A stretch of 64,000 bases of DNA from Streptomyces aureoverticillatus (GTDB lineage: Bacteria > Actinomycetota > Actinomycetes > Streptomycetales > Streptomycetaceae), in NCBI RefSeq assembly GCF_014649395.1, contig NZ_BMSY01000021.1, forward strand, positions 23,844-87,843. Direction: 5' to 3'. The translations under genes and the position numbers were made by a program. Below the pieces are notes generated by a model that was not told the origin of the DNA, did not search any database, and saw only the letters and a list, made by a program, of their open reading frames with translations. Of this stretch, positions 57,085-64,000 are shown in pieces. How positions within the stretch are numbered: position 1 is the stretch's first letter; each line of letters begins with the position of its first letter.

Positions 57085-60063
57085 TCACTCTTTCGGATTA
57101 CTGGCGGGTTGCCGGGCGGCGCGAGCGGTGCCGGTGGTGGTGCCGGTGGTGTTGGTGGTGGTGGTGGGGTGGTTGAAGGCGTGGGTGAGGGTTTGCATGT
57201 GGGGGGCGAGGGTGGTGTGGGTGTGGTGGATGGTGGTGGGGAGGGTGTGGATGTGGTGGGGGGTGAGGTGGCCGTGGGCGAGGAGGTCGCCGGTGTGGGG
57301 GGTGATTTGGTTGAGGAGGTAGAGGCGGCAGAGGTGGGTGAGGAGGGTTTTGGTGGGTTGGTGGGTGGTGTGGTTGATGGTGGTGAGGAAGGCGTGGGCG
57401 GTGGTGTGTTGGGCGTGGGCGGTGATCATGTTGAGGGCGGCGGGTGCGGTGTGGTTCCAGCGGGCGAGGGGGTTGTGGGTGGGTCCGTGGCGGAGGGCGG
57501 TGCGGGCGCGTTGGTGCCAGAGGTTGTGGGTGTGGGTGAGGAGGGTGGTGAGGAAGGTGAGGTTGGTGAGGTCGGTGGGGGGGTGTTGGTGGTGGGGGTG
57601 GGGGGTGGGGCTGGTGTGGTGGGGGTGGTTGGGGGTGTTTTGGTCTGGTTTGGGTTGGTGGGGGTGGTGGGGGGGTGGTGGGGTGGGGGTGGGGTGGAGG
57701 AGCATTTCGGCGGCGGCTTTGGTCCAGATGACGAGGTTGTCGCCTTCGGCGGTGATGCCGCCTTCGATGTTGTGGGTGAGGTCGGCGATTCCGTTGTGGG
57801 GGAAGAGGCCTTGGGCGCCGCAGCGTTCGCGGCATTCGGTGGTGATGTCGCGGGCTTGCCAGGTGATGAAGCTTTTGGTGATGGCGATTTGGCGTTCGGT
57901 TTCGGTTTGGTTGTGGGGGGTGTGGTGGAGCCATTGGGTGAGGGTGGTGCGGTGGAGGAAGGTGAGGGCGTAGGCGGTGGCGATTTTGTCGAGGAGGCGG
58001 GCGTGGTGGGTGTGGTGGTGGGCGAGGGGGATGCGTTGGCCGGGGCGGGGTCCGCTGGTGTGGCGGGTGTGGGCGTATTGGACGGCGATGGCGAGGGCGG
58101 CGCGGGCCATGCCGAGGCAGCCGGCGCTCATGCAGAGTTTGCCGGTGGTGACGCGGTGGATGGAGGCCAGGAAGCGTTTGCGGCGGTTGCCGAGGTGGGT
58201 GGTGAGGGTGCCGTTGGGGTTGAGGCGGCCGTGGTCGGCTTCGAGGAGGGCTTCGCGGGGGAGGGGGACGTGGGTGAAGGTGGTGAGGCAGTGGTCGATG
58301 GCGGGGCCGTTGCTGGCGGGCAGGGGTGTGACGGTGATGCCGGGCAGGAGGCCGTTTTCGTCGCTGAGGGGGGTCAGGAAGAGGAAGACGCCGTGGTCTT
58401 GGCCGGCGGCGATGAGGCGGGCGGCGACGACGCCGGTTTTGGGGCCGCCGGTGGTGCTGGTGTTGGGCATGAATTTGGCGGCGCCGGGGGTGGGGGTGTG
58501 GAGGGTGAAGCCGCCGGTTGCGGGGTTGTGGTGGGCGGTGGTTTCCAGGGCGGCGGCGTCGTTGCCGTGGTCGAGTTCGGTGCACAGGAAGGTTCCGGTG
58601 CGTTGGAGGGTGGTGTAGAGGGTGAGGTCGCGGGGGGTGTGGGGGTTGTCGTGGTCCAGGAGGCTGCCGAGGAAGAGGTTGTAGTGGATGCTGACCAGGG
58701 TGCACAGGCCGCCGTCGGCGAAGCCGATCCATTCGTGCAGGGCGGCCAGGCGGGCGGGGTCGCGGGCCAGGGCGGTGGCGTCGACGAGGTCGTTGACCAG
58801 GCGGAGGCGGCGGTAGGACAGGGCGGTGCGCTGGGTGTGGTCCAGGCCGGGGACGTAGCGGAATTCCTCGCGGGAGACGAGCCGGCGCCACAGGTCGTGC
58901 CCGTGCCCCCCGCCACCGCCGTCGCCGGTGCCGGTGCGGTCGCTGGCGCTGTTGTCGTCGCCGGTGGGGTCGTCGTCGCCGGTGCGGTCGCTGTCGCGGT
59001 CGCTGGCGCCGGTGGCGGTGGCGGTGTGGGGGTGGGGGCTGTCGGCGAAGAGCAGCGACGACAGTTCCCCGGCGACCTCGGCCGCCTGGTCTTCCCCGGC
59101 CGGCAGGCCGTCCTGGCCGGCTTCCGGGGCCGTCTCGCCCGGCAGGTCCGGGCCGGCCGGCCAGGGCCGGCCGGCCAGCAGAGCCGCCACGTTCTCCGCG
59201 GCCGCCCCGGGCCCTGTGGCGGCCCTGGTTCCTGCGGCCGTCCCGGCCTTCGCGGCTGCCCTGGTTCCTGCGGCCGCGCCGATTCCTGTGACCGTCCCGG
59301 TCGTTGCGGCCGCTCCGGTTCCGGCGGTCGTCCTGGTTCCGGTGGCCGTCCCGGCCTTCGTGGCCGTCCCGTTCTCTGCGGCCGTGCCGTTCTTCGTGGC
59401 CGTCCCGTTCTTTGGGGCCGTCCCGTTCTTTGGGGCCGTCCTGGTTCGTGTGGCCGGCCTGGTCTTCGTGACCGTCCCGGGGCGTGTGGCCGTTGCGTTC
59501 CTTGCGGACGCCTTGGTCTTTGCGTCCGCCCCGGTTCCTGCGGCTGCGCCGGTCTTTGCGCCCGCTCCGGTTCCTGCGGCCGTCCCGGTCTTTGCGGCTG
59601 CCCTGCTCTCCTTGGCAGCTCCGGTCTCTGCGGCCGCCCCGGCCTTCGTGGTTGACCTGGTTTGTGTGGCCGTTGCGTTCTTCGCGGCCGGCCTGGTCTT
59701 GGTGGCCCTCGGGGTTCCTGTGGCCGGCCTGCTCTCGGCGGCCGTGGCGCTCTGCGCGTTCTGTCCGGGCGGCGGGGCCTGACCGGCGGTGCCGGCTTCG
59801 CCGGTTCCTCCGGTTTCCCTGGTTTCCCCGGCCGTCCCGGTTTCCCTGGCTTGCCCGGTTTCCCTGGTGTCAGCGGTTGTGCTGGTTTCCGGGGGCGGGG
59901 TGTCGCCGGCGGGTGGGGTGGTGCCGGTTTTGGGGGGTGGCGGGGTGCGGCGGCTCTGGCCGGGCAGCGTGGGGCGGGGCGGGTCGGCGAGGGGGTGGGG
60001 CGGGGTGTTCCGGGGTTTCCCGGTGCGCTGATCCGCGTCCTTCTGGAACGTCAGCAGGGTCAT
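57085..60063 (-). CDS. aco: Acyl-CoA oxidase (aco-like, butenolide signal biosynthesis) with long low-complexity N-terminus
   Basis: 992 aa. The acyl-CoA oxidase part begins near residue 385 (LWRRLVSREEFRYVPGLDHT) with GGLCTLVSIHYNLFLGSLLD, VVAARLIAAGQDHGVFLFLT, NRRKRFLASIHRVTTGKLCM and ERCGAQGLFPHNGIADLTHN. In S. avermitilis Aco is needed for avenolide synthesis; gene order with a receptor and P450 supports the same role here. Residues ~20-380 are degenerate Ala/Thr/Lys/Gly repeats (such as KNGTAPKNGTATKNGTA) absent from the family. The C-terminal ~200 residues are extremely His/Pro/Thr-rich, using almost only CAC, CCC and ACC codons. ATG 60063 has GGAGAGG 4 nt upstream. Confidence 0.85.
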   Translation of the reverse strand: MTLLTFQKDADQRTGKPRNTPPHPLADPPRPTLPGQSRRTPPPPKTGTTPPAGDTPPPETSTTADTRETGQARETGTAGETRETGGTGEAGTAGQAPPPGQNAQSATAAESRPATGTPRATKTRPAAKNATATQTRSTTKAGAAAETGAAKESRAAAKTGTAAGTGAGAKTGAAAGTGADAKTKASARNATATRPGTVTKTRPATRTRTAPKNGTAPKNGTATKNGTAAENGTATKAGTATGTRTTAGTGAAATTGTVTGIGAAAGTRAAAKAGTAAGTRAATGPGAAAENVAALLAGRPWPAGPDLPGETAPEAGQDGLPAGEDQAAEVAGELSSLLFADSPHPHTATATGASDRDSDRTGDDDPTGDDNSASDRTGTGDGGGGGHGHDLWRRLVSREEFRYVPGLDHTQRTALSYRRLRLVNDLVDATALARDPARLAALHEWIGFADGGLCTLVSIHYNLFLGSLLDHDNPHTPRDLTLYTTLQRTGTFLCTELDHGNDAAALETTAHHNPATGGFTLHTPTPGAAKFMPNTSTTGGPKTGVVAARLIAAGQDHGVFLFLTPLSDENGLLPGITVTPLPASNGPAIDHCLTTFTHVPLPREALLEADHGRLNPNGTLTTHLGNRRKRFLASIHRVTTGKLCMSAGCLGMARAALAIAVQYAHTRHTSGPRPGQRIPLAHHHTHHARLLDKIATAYALTFLHRTTLTQWLHHTPHNQTETERQIAITKSFITWQARDITTECRERCGAQGLFPHNGIADLTHNIEGGITAEGDNLVIWTKAAAEMLLHPTPTPPPPHHPHQPKPDQNTPNHPHHTSPTPHPHHQHPPTDLTNLTFLTTLLTHTHNLWHQRARTALRHGPTHNPLARWNHTAPAALNMITAHAQHTTAHAFLTTINHTTHQPTKTLLTHLCRLYLLNQITPHTGDLLAHGHLTPHHIHTLPTTIHHTHTTLAPHMQTLTHAFNHPTTTTNTTGTTTGTARAARQPASNPKE

Positions 60064-60116
60064 GGAACCTCTCCGTGAAGTCATCGGGCTGATGGTTGAC
60101 GGGAGTTCAGGCCCAT

Positions 60117-60145
60117 AAAGATACGGACCCACCGGTTTTTTGCAA
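60117..60145. promoter_or_regulatory. ARE-like receptor site upstream of aco
   Basis: Imperfect inverted repeat with arms AAAGATACGG (60117-60126) and CCGGTTTTTTG (60132-60142), 54 bp upstream of the oxidase start. The AT-rich outer parts and CCGG inner parts match the gamma-butyrolactone receptor box pattern. Confidence 0.55.
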
Positions 60146-60533
60146 GGGATGTGCGGCGGCCCGTGCCCGCCCCGCACGGGCCCTGTGCGGGGCCTCGTGC
60201 CGGGTCCGGTGCCCTCTCTGCAGGCCCCGGCCCGTGCCCTGTGGCGGCCCGGGGTCGGGGCTTTTGGCGGCCTGGGGCCGGGGCGTGTTCCGGGCGGGTA
60301 TGTCGCCGGTCTGTGCCGGGGCCGGGCCCGCTCTGCAGCGGGTGCGGAGTGGCCTGCGGCGGGGCGGTACGGCGGCGGGCCGGGGGCCGGAGGCCGGGGG
60401 TGCGGGCGGGGGTGCGGGCGAGGGTGTCCGGCGGGCGGGCGCGGCGGTGCGCGGAGCGGGTGCAGGCCGGGTGCGGGGGCGGGCGGGCGGAGGTTGAGAA
60501 GGGGGCGGGTGAGGGTGGGGTGGGGGTGCACTG
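60146..60533. other. GC-rich low-complexity intergenic DNA upstream of the receptor gene
   Basis: About 390 bp with no credible gene; composed of short GC-rich near-repeats (GGGGCCGGG, GTGCGGGCG types). The base composition and lack of codon-position pattern argue against coding on either strand. Confidence 0.4.
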
Positions 60534-60561
60534 TTGAAAAACCGGCTGCCTGGTTCTATTT
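60534..60561. promoter_or_regulatory. ARE-like site upstream of the receptor gene
   Basis: Arms GAAAAACCGG (60536-60545) and CCTGGTTCTAT (60549-60559), ~95 bp before the receptor start; fits negative autoregulation. Confidence 0.55.
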
Positions 60562-60654
60562 TGGGCGGTGCTTGATGTGCTCCCATGCCGGTTTCGTCCG
60601 CGGCTCGGGGCATCCGTCATGGTCCGGACGTGACGGGGGGTACGGAGGTGAACG

Positions 60655-61341
60655 GTGGCGCGCCAAGAACGTGCTACGCGCACGCGGCAGGCGATTCTGG
60701 TCGCGGCGGGTGAGGTGTTCGACGAGGTCGGATACGAGGCGGCGACGATTTCGGAGATCTTGAAGCGCTCCGGGGTGACGAAGGGGGCGTTGTATTTTCA
60801 TTTCTCCTCCAAGGAGGAGCTGGCCCAGAACGTGCTGGGGGAGCAGGTGAGTTCGTTCCCCGAGGTGCCCGAGCGGGATCTGGTGCTGCAGAAGTCCCTG
60901 GACGAGGCGCTGTTGATGGCGCATCTGCTGCAGCGTGAGGGGGGTGATGCGATCGTGCGGGGCGGGGTGCGCCTGACGGTGGATCAGGGAGCTCCGGCCG
61001 ACAGCCTGGACCGGCTCTCGCCGATGCGGGGCTGGGTGGAGCGCAATGTGGAGATGCTGGAGAAGGCGAAGGCGGCCGGTGAGCTGCTGGCGCATGTGGA
61101 CCTGCAGGCGGCCGCGCGGCTGCTGGTGGGCGCGTTCACCGGGGTGCAGGTGATGTCGAACATCATGACCGGCCGCCGGGACATGCCCGAGCGGGTGGTC
61201 GACCTCTACCGGCATCTGCTGCCGTCCATCGCCGTTCCCGGGGTCCTGGTCCAGCTGGACTTCCGCCCCGAGCGCGGGGCACAGGTCCACGCCGCGGCCA
61301 TGGAACTGCGCCGCAGCACAGAGCCGGCGGCAGCCGACTGA
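60655..61341 (+). CDS. Gamma-butyrolactone/butenolide receptor (ScbR/AvaR-type TetR repressor)
   Basis: 228 aa. N-terminal HTH: RTRQAILVAAGEVFDEVGYE then TISEILKRSGVTKGALYFHF and SSKEELAQNV, almost diagnostic for ArpA/ScbR/AvaR receptors. The ligand-pocket tryptophan of this family is present in PMRGWVERNVEML, and the C-terminus has MTGRRDMPERVVDLYRHLLP. Such receptors bind ARE boxes and release them on binding the extracellular signal. GTG 60655 has GGAGG 7 nt upstream. It lies between aco and a P450, as avaR1 does in S. avermitilis; an exact orthologue claim needs a tree. Confidence 0.9.
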   Translation: MARQERATRTRQAILVAAGEVFDEVGYEAATISEILKRSGVTKGALYFHFSSKEELAQNVLGEQVSSFPEVPERDLVLQKSLDEALLMAHLLQREGGDAIVRGGVRLTVDQGAPADSLDRLSPMRGWVERNVEMLEKAKAAGELLAHVDLQAAARLLVGAFTGVQVMSNIMTGRRDMPERVVDLYRHLLPSIAVPGVLVQLDFRPERGAQVHAAAMELRRSTEPAAAD

Positions 61342-61668
61342 CCCGCCACACCGGCTGCCCCCTTCCCCTTCCCTTCTCCCCTTCTCCTCTTCCTTCTCCT
61401 GCAGTCCCTTGCCGCCCCCGCCTCCGGCCGCGCCGTCTCCGGCCGGCCGTCTGGCCCGAGACGGCTGCCCGGCCGCCCGGCCGCCGCGCCGCTGCGCTGC
61501 TGCGCCGGGCTGCTGTGCCGGGCCGGGCAGTTGGTCCATGGGTCCGCCACCTCGCCCCTTTGCGGGGGCCGGGTGGCGGGCGGCCGGGGGCCCCGGGTGT
61601 GCCCCCGGCCGTGTGCAGGCAGGTATGCGGGCGCGCGAGAGGCCCGGCCGACCGAAGGGAGTGCAGAG
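61342..61668. other. Receptor-P450 gap with a 43-nt polypyrimidine tract
   Basis: No gene. Holds an uninterrupted C/T run at 61358-61400 and then GC-rich low-complexity sequence. No ARE-like site was seen, so the P450 is possibly read from the receptor transcript or from an unrecognised promoter. Confidence 0.5.
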
Positions 61669-63207
61669 ATGACAACAACAGCAACAGCAACAGCAACAGC
61701 GGTGGCCACGACCACGGCCACGGCCACGGCCACGGCGTCAGCGATGACCACGGCCCCGGCCGCGGCGACAGGGCCAGCGATGACCACGGCCCCGGCGCCG
61801 ACTGCGGCCGCGATCGCGGCGTCAACTGCGGCGGCCACGGCCACAACGACGGCCACGGTCACGGCGTCGGCGTCAGCGGTGGCCACGGCCCCCACTGCGG
61901 CGGCTGCGGCGTCAACTGGTGCTGCGGCCACGGCTGCGGCGTCAACTGCGGCGGCTGCTGCGGCTGCTGGGGCGGGGGTTGGGTGTCCGTATGTGCTGGA
62001 TGTGCGGGGGCGGGATCAGGCGGGGGAGGCGGCTGTGCTGCGCGGGCGCGGGGCGGCGGTGCCCGTTGTGCTGCCGGGCGGGGTGCGGGCCTGGGCGGTG
62101 GTGCGGCAGAAGTATCTCAAGCAGCTGCTGCTGGATGAGCGGGTGTCCAAGGACGCGCGGCTGCACTGGCCGGCGTTCGCGGCCGGGCAGGTGACCCGGC
62201 AGTGGCCGCTGTATCCGTGGGTGGCGCTGGAGAACATGCTCACCACCCACGGAAAGCGGCGGGCCCGGCTGCGCCGGCTGGTGCTGGGGGCCTTCACCGC
62301 GCGCCGTATCGAGGCGCTGCGCCCGGCGGTCGAGGAGGAGACGCAGCGGCTGCTGGGGGATCTGGCGGCCCGTCCGGCCCGGGAGGCGGTCGATCTGCGC
62401 GCTGAGTTCGCCCAGTTGCTGCCCATCCGGGCGATCAGCCGGCTGATCGGTGTCGACGGGCGGTCCGAGCAGATCCTGTGCGCCGCGATGGACGTGGGTT
62501 TCAGCAGCGCCTCCACGGCCGCGCAGATGAGCCGGGCGATGGCACAGATCACCGAGGTCCTCACCGACCTGGTGGCCGCCCGGCGGGCCGCCCCGGCCGA
62601 TGACCTCACCTCCGCGCTGCTTGAGGTACGCGACCGGGGCCAGACGCTCAGCGAGGCCGAACTCCTGGACACCCTGCAACTGCTGCTCGCCGCCGGCCTG
62701 GAGACACTGACCACCTTCATCACCAACGCGATCGCCGCGCTGCTGATCCACCCCGGCCAGCTCGAGCACGTACGCCGCGGCCGGGCCGGCTGGCACGACG
62801 TCCTCGCCGAGACCCTGCGCACCCGCGCCCCGGCGGCGTTCATGCCGCTGCGCTACGCCGTCACCGACATCACCCTGGACGACGGCACCGTCATCAAAAA
62901 GGGCGACCCCGTCATCGTCTCCTTCGCGGCCGCCTGCCTGGACCCCGAGGCGTATGGAAAGGACGCAGCCGTCTTCGACGTGCTGCGCACCCGGGGCCGG
63001 GACAATCTCGGCTTCGGGCACGGCGCCCACTACTGCCTGGGCGCGCCGCTGGCCCGCCTGGAGGCCTCCGTCGCCCTGCGGGCGCTCTTCGGGCGTTTTC
63101 CGCACATGCGGCTGGCGGTGCCCGCCCAGGACCTTGAGCCCGTCGCCTCCTTCATCGTCAACGGCTACCACCGCCTGCCGGTCCTGCTCGGCCCGCCCGC
63201 CCCCTGA
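61669..63207 (+). CDS. Cytochrome P450 (cyp17-like, butenolide signal biosynthesis) with Ala/Thr-rich N-terminus
   Basis: 512 aa; the P450 fold starts near residue 105 (CPYVLDVRGRDQAGEAAVLR) and is then ~407 aa, the usual bacterial size. I-helix LLLAAGLETLTTFITN, ExxR in LAETLRTRAPAAF, heme loop FGHGAHYCLGAPLAR. In S. avermitilis Cyp17 next to avaR1 hydroxylates the avenolide precursor; the same role is inferred. Residues 1-104 are nearly pure Ala/Thr (TTTATATATAVATTTATA and so on), which is not a signal peptide. ATG 61669 with AAGGGAG 9-10 nt upstream; an internal start closer to CPYV cannot be excluded, but none has a ribosome site. Confidence 0.87.
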   Translation: MTTTATATATAVATTTATATATASAMTTAPAAATGPAMTTAPAPTAAAIAASTAAATATTTATVTASASAVATAPTAAAAASTGAAATAAASTAAAAAAAGAGVGCPYVLDVRGRDQAGEAAVLRGRGAAVPVVLPGGVRAWAVVRQKYLKQLLLDERVSKDARLHWPAFAAGQVTRQWPLYPWVALENMLTTHGKRRARLRRLVLGAFTARRIEALRPAVEEETQRLLGDLAARPAREAVDLRAEFAQLLPIRAISRLIGVDGRSEQILCAAMDVGFSSASTAAQMSRAMAQITEVLTDLVAARRAAPADDLTSALLEVRDRGQTLSEAELLDTLQLLLAAGLETLTTFITNAIAALLIHPGQLEHVRRGRAGWHDVLAETLRTRAPAAFMPLRYAVTDITLDDGTVIKKGDPVIVSFAAACLDPEAYGKDAAVFDVLRTRGRDNLGFGHGAHYCLGAPLARLEASVALRALFGRFPHMRLAVPAQDLEPVASFIVNGYHRLPVLLGPPAP

Positions 63208-63549
63208 CCCCGCCGCATGAAAACAGCGCGTCAGGTCTTGTTCTGCCGGTGCTCCGGCCCGTGTGTCCGGCCGCGGCACCGGCTGCCGCCGCCCGCCCCG
63301 CGGCCCCTGCCCGGTGCGCCCGGACCCGCCAAAGTCCCTGGATTCACGGGCTGTTGAGGGTTTTTGCAGGCCGGGCGGGGGGCGGGTGCGGCGGTCCGGC
63401 GGGGGCCGGGGGTTGAGGGAACTCGGCCTGCCCGCACACGAATTGACAAACCGAGCGCCCTGTTTTTCAATCGCAAGAGTGCCGGGGGACCCGCTCCCGG
63501 CGGGCGCCCGGCGCGCGGCATCACACGGACAAAAAAAGGGGGAGACGGC
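63208..63549. promoter_or_regulatory. Regulatory region of the SARP gene with an ARE-like site (63443-63470)
   Basis: No gene in this 342-bp gap. Arms TTGACAAACCG (63443-63453) and CTGTTTTTCAA (63460-63470) form an ARE-like inverted repeat ~80 bp before the SARP start. TTGACA within it could be the -35 box, so receptor binding would block transcription. Confidence 0.55.
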
Positions 63550-64000
63550 GTGGACATCGACGTACTCGGCGCGTTGGCGGTGCGGGAGAACGGGGTGTCC
63601 GTCACGCCCACCGCCCCCAAGCCGCGTCAGGTTCTTGCCCTGCTGGCACTGCACGCCGACCGGGTGGTGCCGGTCTCGGCGCTGACGGAGGAGCTGTGGG
63701 GGGCCAGCCCGCCGCGCAGCGCGCGCACCACGTTGCAGACCTATGTGCTGCAGCTGCGTGAACTCATCGACCGCGCCCTCGCCCAGGACGCGACAGCCCG
63801 GCACGCAACGGCCCAGGACGGGGCGGCGGCCCGGCACGAGGCGGCCCGGCACGGGACCGGCGCGGACGGGGCGGGCCGGGACGGGGCGGGGAGCGGGGCG
63901 GGGCGGGGCGGGTTAACGGGCGGCGGGTTAACCGGCCCCGGCGCGGTGCCGCGCAGTGCGAAGGAGGTGTTGGTGACGGTGCCGGGGGGTTATGTGTTGT
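63550..64000 (+). CDS. SARP-family regulator (3' end off the window)
   Basis: 150 residues visible. The OmpR-like DNA-binding domain of Streptomyces antibiotic regulatory proteins is clear: MDIDVLGALAVRENGVSVTP, KPRQVLALLALHADRVVPVS, ELWGASPPRSARTTLQTYVL, and the closing VLVTVPGGYVL. Between the recognition helix (LQLRELIDRAL) and the terminal hairpin it has ~55 extra residues of Ala/Gly/Arg/Asp low-complexity sequence (repeated GADGAGRDGAG), where family members have about ten. GTG 63550 has GGGGGAG upstream. Probably the receptor-controlled activator of a gene cluster beyond the window. Confidence 0.88.
   Translation, partial: MDIDVLGALAVRENGVSVTPTAPKPRQVLALLALHADRVVPVSALTEELWGASPPRSARTTLQTYVLQLRELIDRALAQDATARHATAQDGAAARHEAARHGTGADGAGRDGAGSGAGRGGLTGGGLTGPGAVPRSAKEVLVTVPGGYVL

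Noticed and set aside
56956..59655. 899-aa Gly/Val-rich plus-strand frame
   Set aside because: Antisense of the acyl-CoA oxidase; open only because of its extreme codon bias.
60064..60531. N-terminal extension of the oxidase to 1148 aa
   Set aside because: ATG 60063 has a proper ribosome site, and the extension would cover the ARE-like site and low-complexity DNA.
61163..61931. Minus-strand frames over the P450 5' end
   Set aside because: Ala/Val or Pro/Trp shadows of the GCN/ACN repeats.

Overview
The window is very GC-rich, with strong third-position G/C, GTG starts, many 4-bp ATGA/GTGA gene overlaps and ScbR/AvaR-type, SARP, DUF1206 and ANTAR proteins. This points to a Streptomyces or close relative, and the mix of accessory genes suggests a chromosome arm. 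No rRNA, tRNA, CRISPR array or intact insertion sequence was seen.

Left part (1-13.5 kb): a partial fructosamine kinase, a GT-B glycosyltransferase and a phosphotransferase are followed by what looks like a compact biosynthetic cluster. A plus-strand, translationally coupled operon (60-aa peptide, two unrecognised helical proteins, a class C beta-lactamase-fold serine hydrolase; 3203-6199) meets, tail to tail with a 13-bp overlap, a minus-strand operon (clavaminate-synthase-like 2OG oxygenase, KamA radical SAM aminomutase, EamA exporter, AurF-type diiron oxygenase, Ldh-family reductase, class IV aminotransferase; 12346-6187). An AraC regulator lies upstream, and three tandem ~31-bp repeats sit between it and the operon. 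I recognise no known pathway with this combination; it is the best candidate for an undescribed system.

Middle (13.5-30 kb): secreted beta-propeller phytase and streptogrisin-type protease facing each other across a 17-bp-stem terminator, a PRC-barrel protein with a 47-aa membrane partner, an RsbW-like ATPase, DUF1206, GAF/ANTAR, secreted Ig-like protein, PAP2 phosphatase, a dialkylglycine decarboxylase (dgdA) divergent from its LysR regulator, then TetR, aldo/keto reductase and LLM oxidoreductase genes.

30-50 kb: a sulfotransferase, a Tat-exported PIG-L deacetylase/lectin coupled to an acyltransferase, a Doc-like toxin/antitoxin pair, a pair of divergent genes that look leaderless, a MacB-type efflux operon (lipoprotein, adaptor, ATPase, permease) divergent from a two-component system, a GlxA-type regulator, and a LuxR regulator divergent from an FAD/NAD(P) protein carrying an (EKQ)11 repeat.

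50-57 kb: a flavin monooxygenase, a CmtR-type metal sensor coupled to a CDF efflux pump, an ISL3 transposase remnant, a winged-helix regulator and several small secreted proteins.

Right end (57-64 kb): acyl-CoA oxidase, gamma-butyrolactone-type receptor, cytochrome P450 and a truncated SARP gene. The gene set matches the avenolide-type butenolide signal locus (aco, avaR1, cyp17) of S. avermitilis. ARE-like inverted repeats precede the oxidase, receptor and SARP genes. The oxidase and P450 carry large low-complexity N-terminal extensions, and the SARP an internal low-complexity insert. The SARP probably controls a cluster beyond the right edge.
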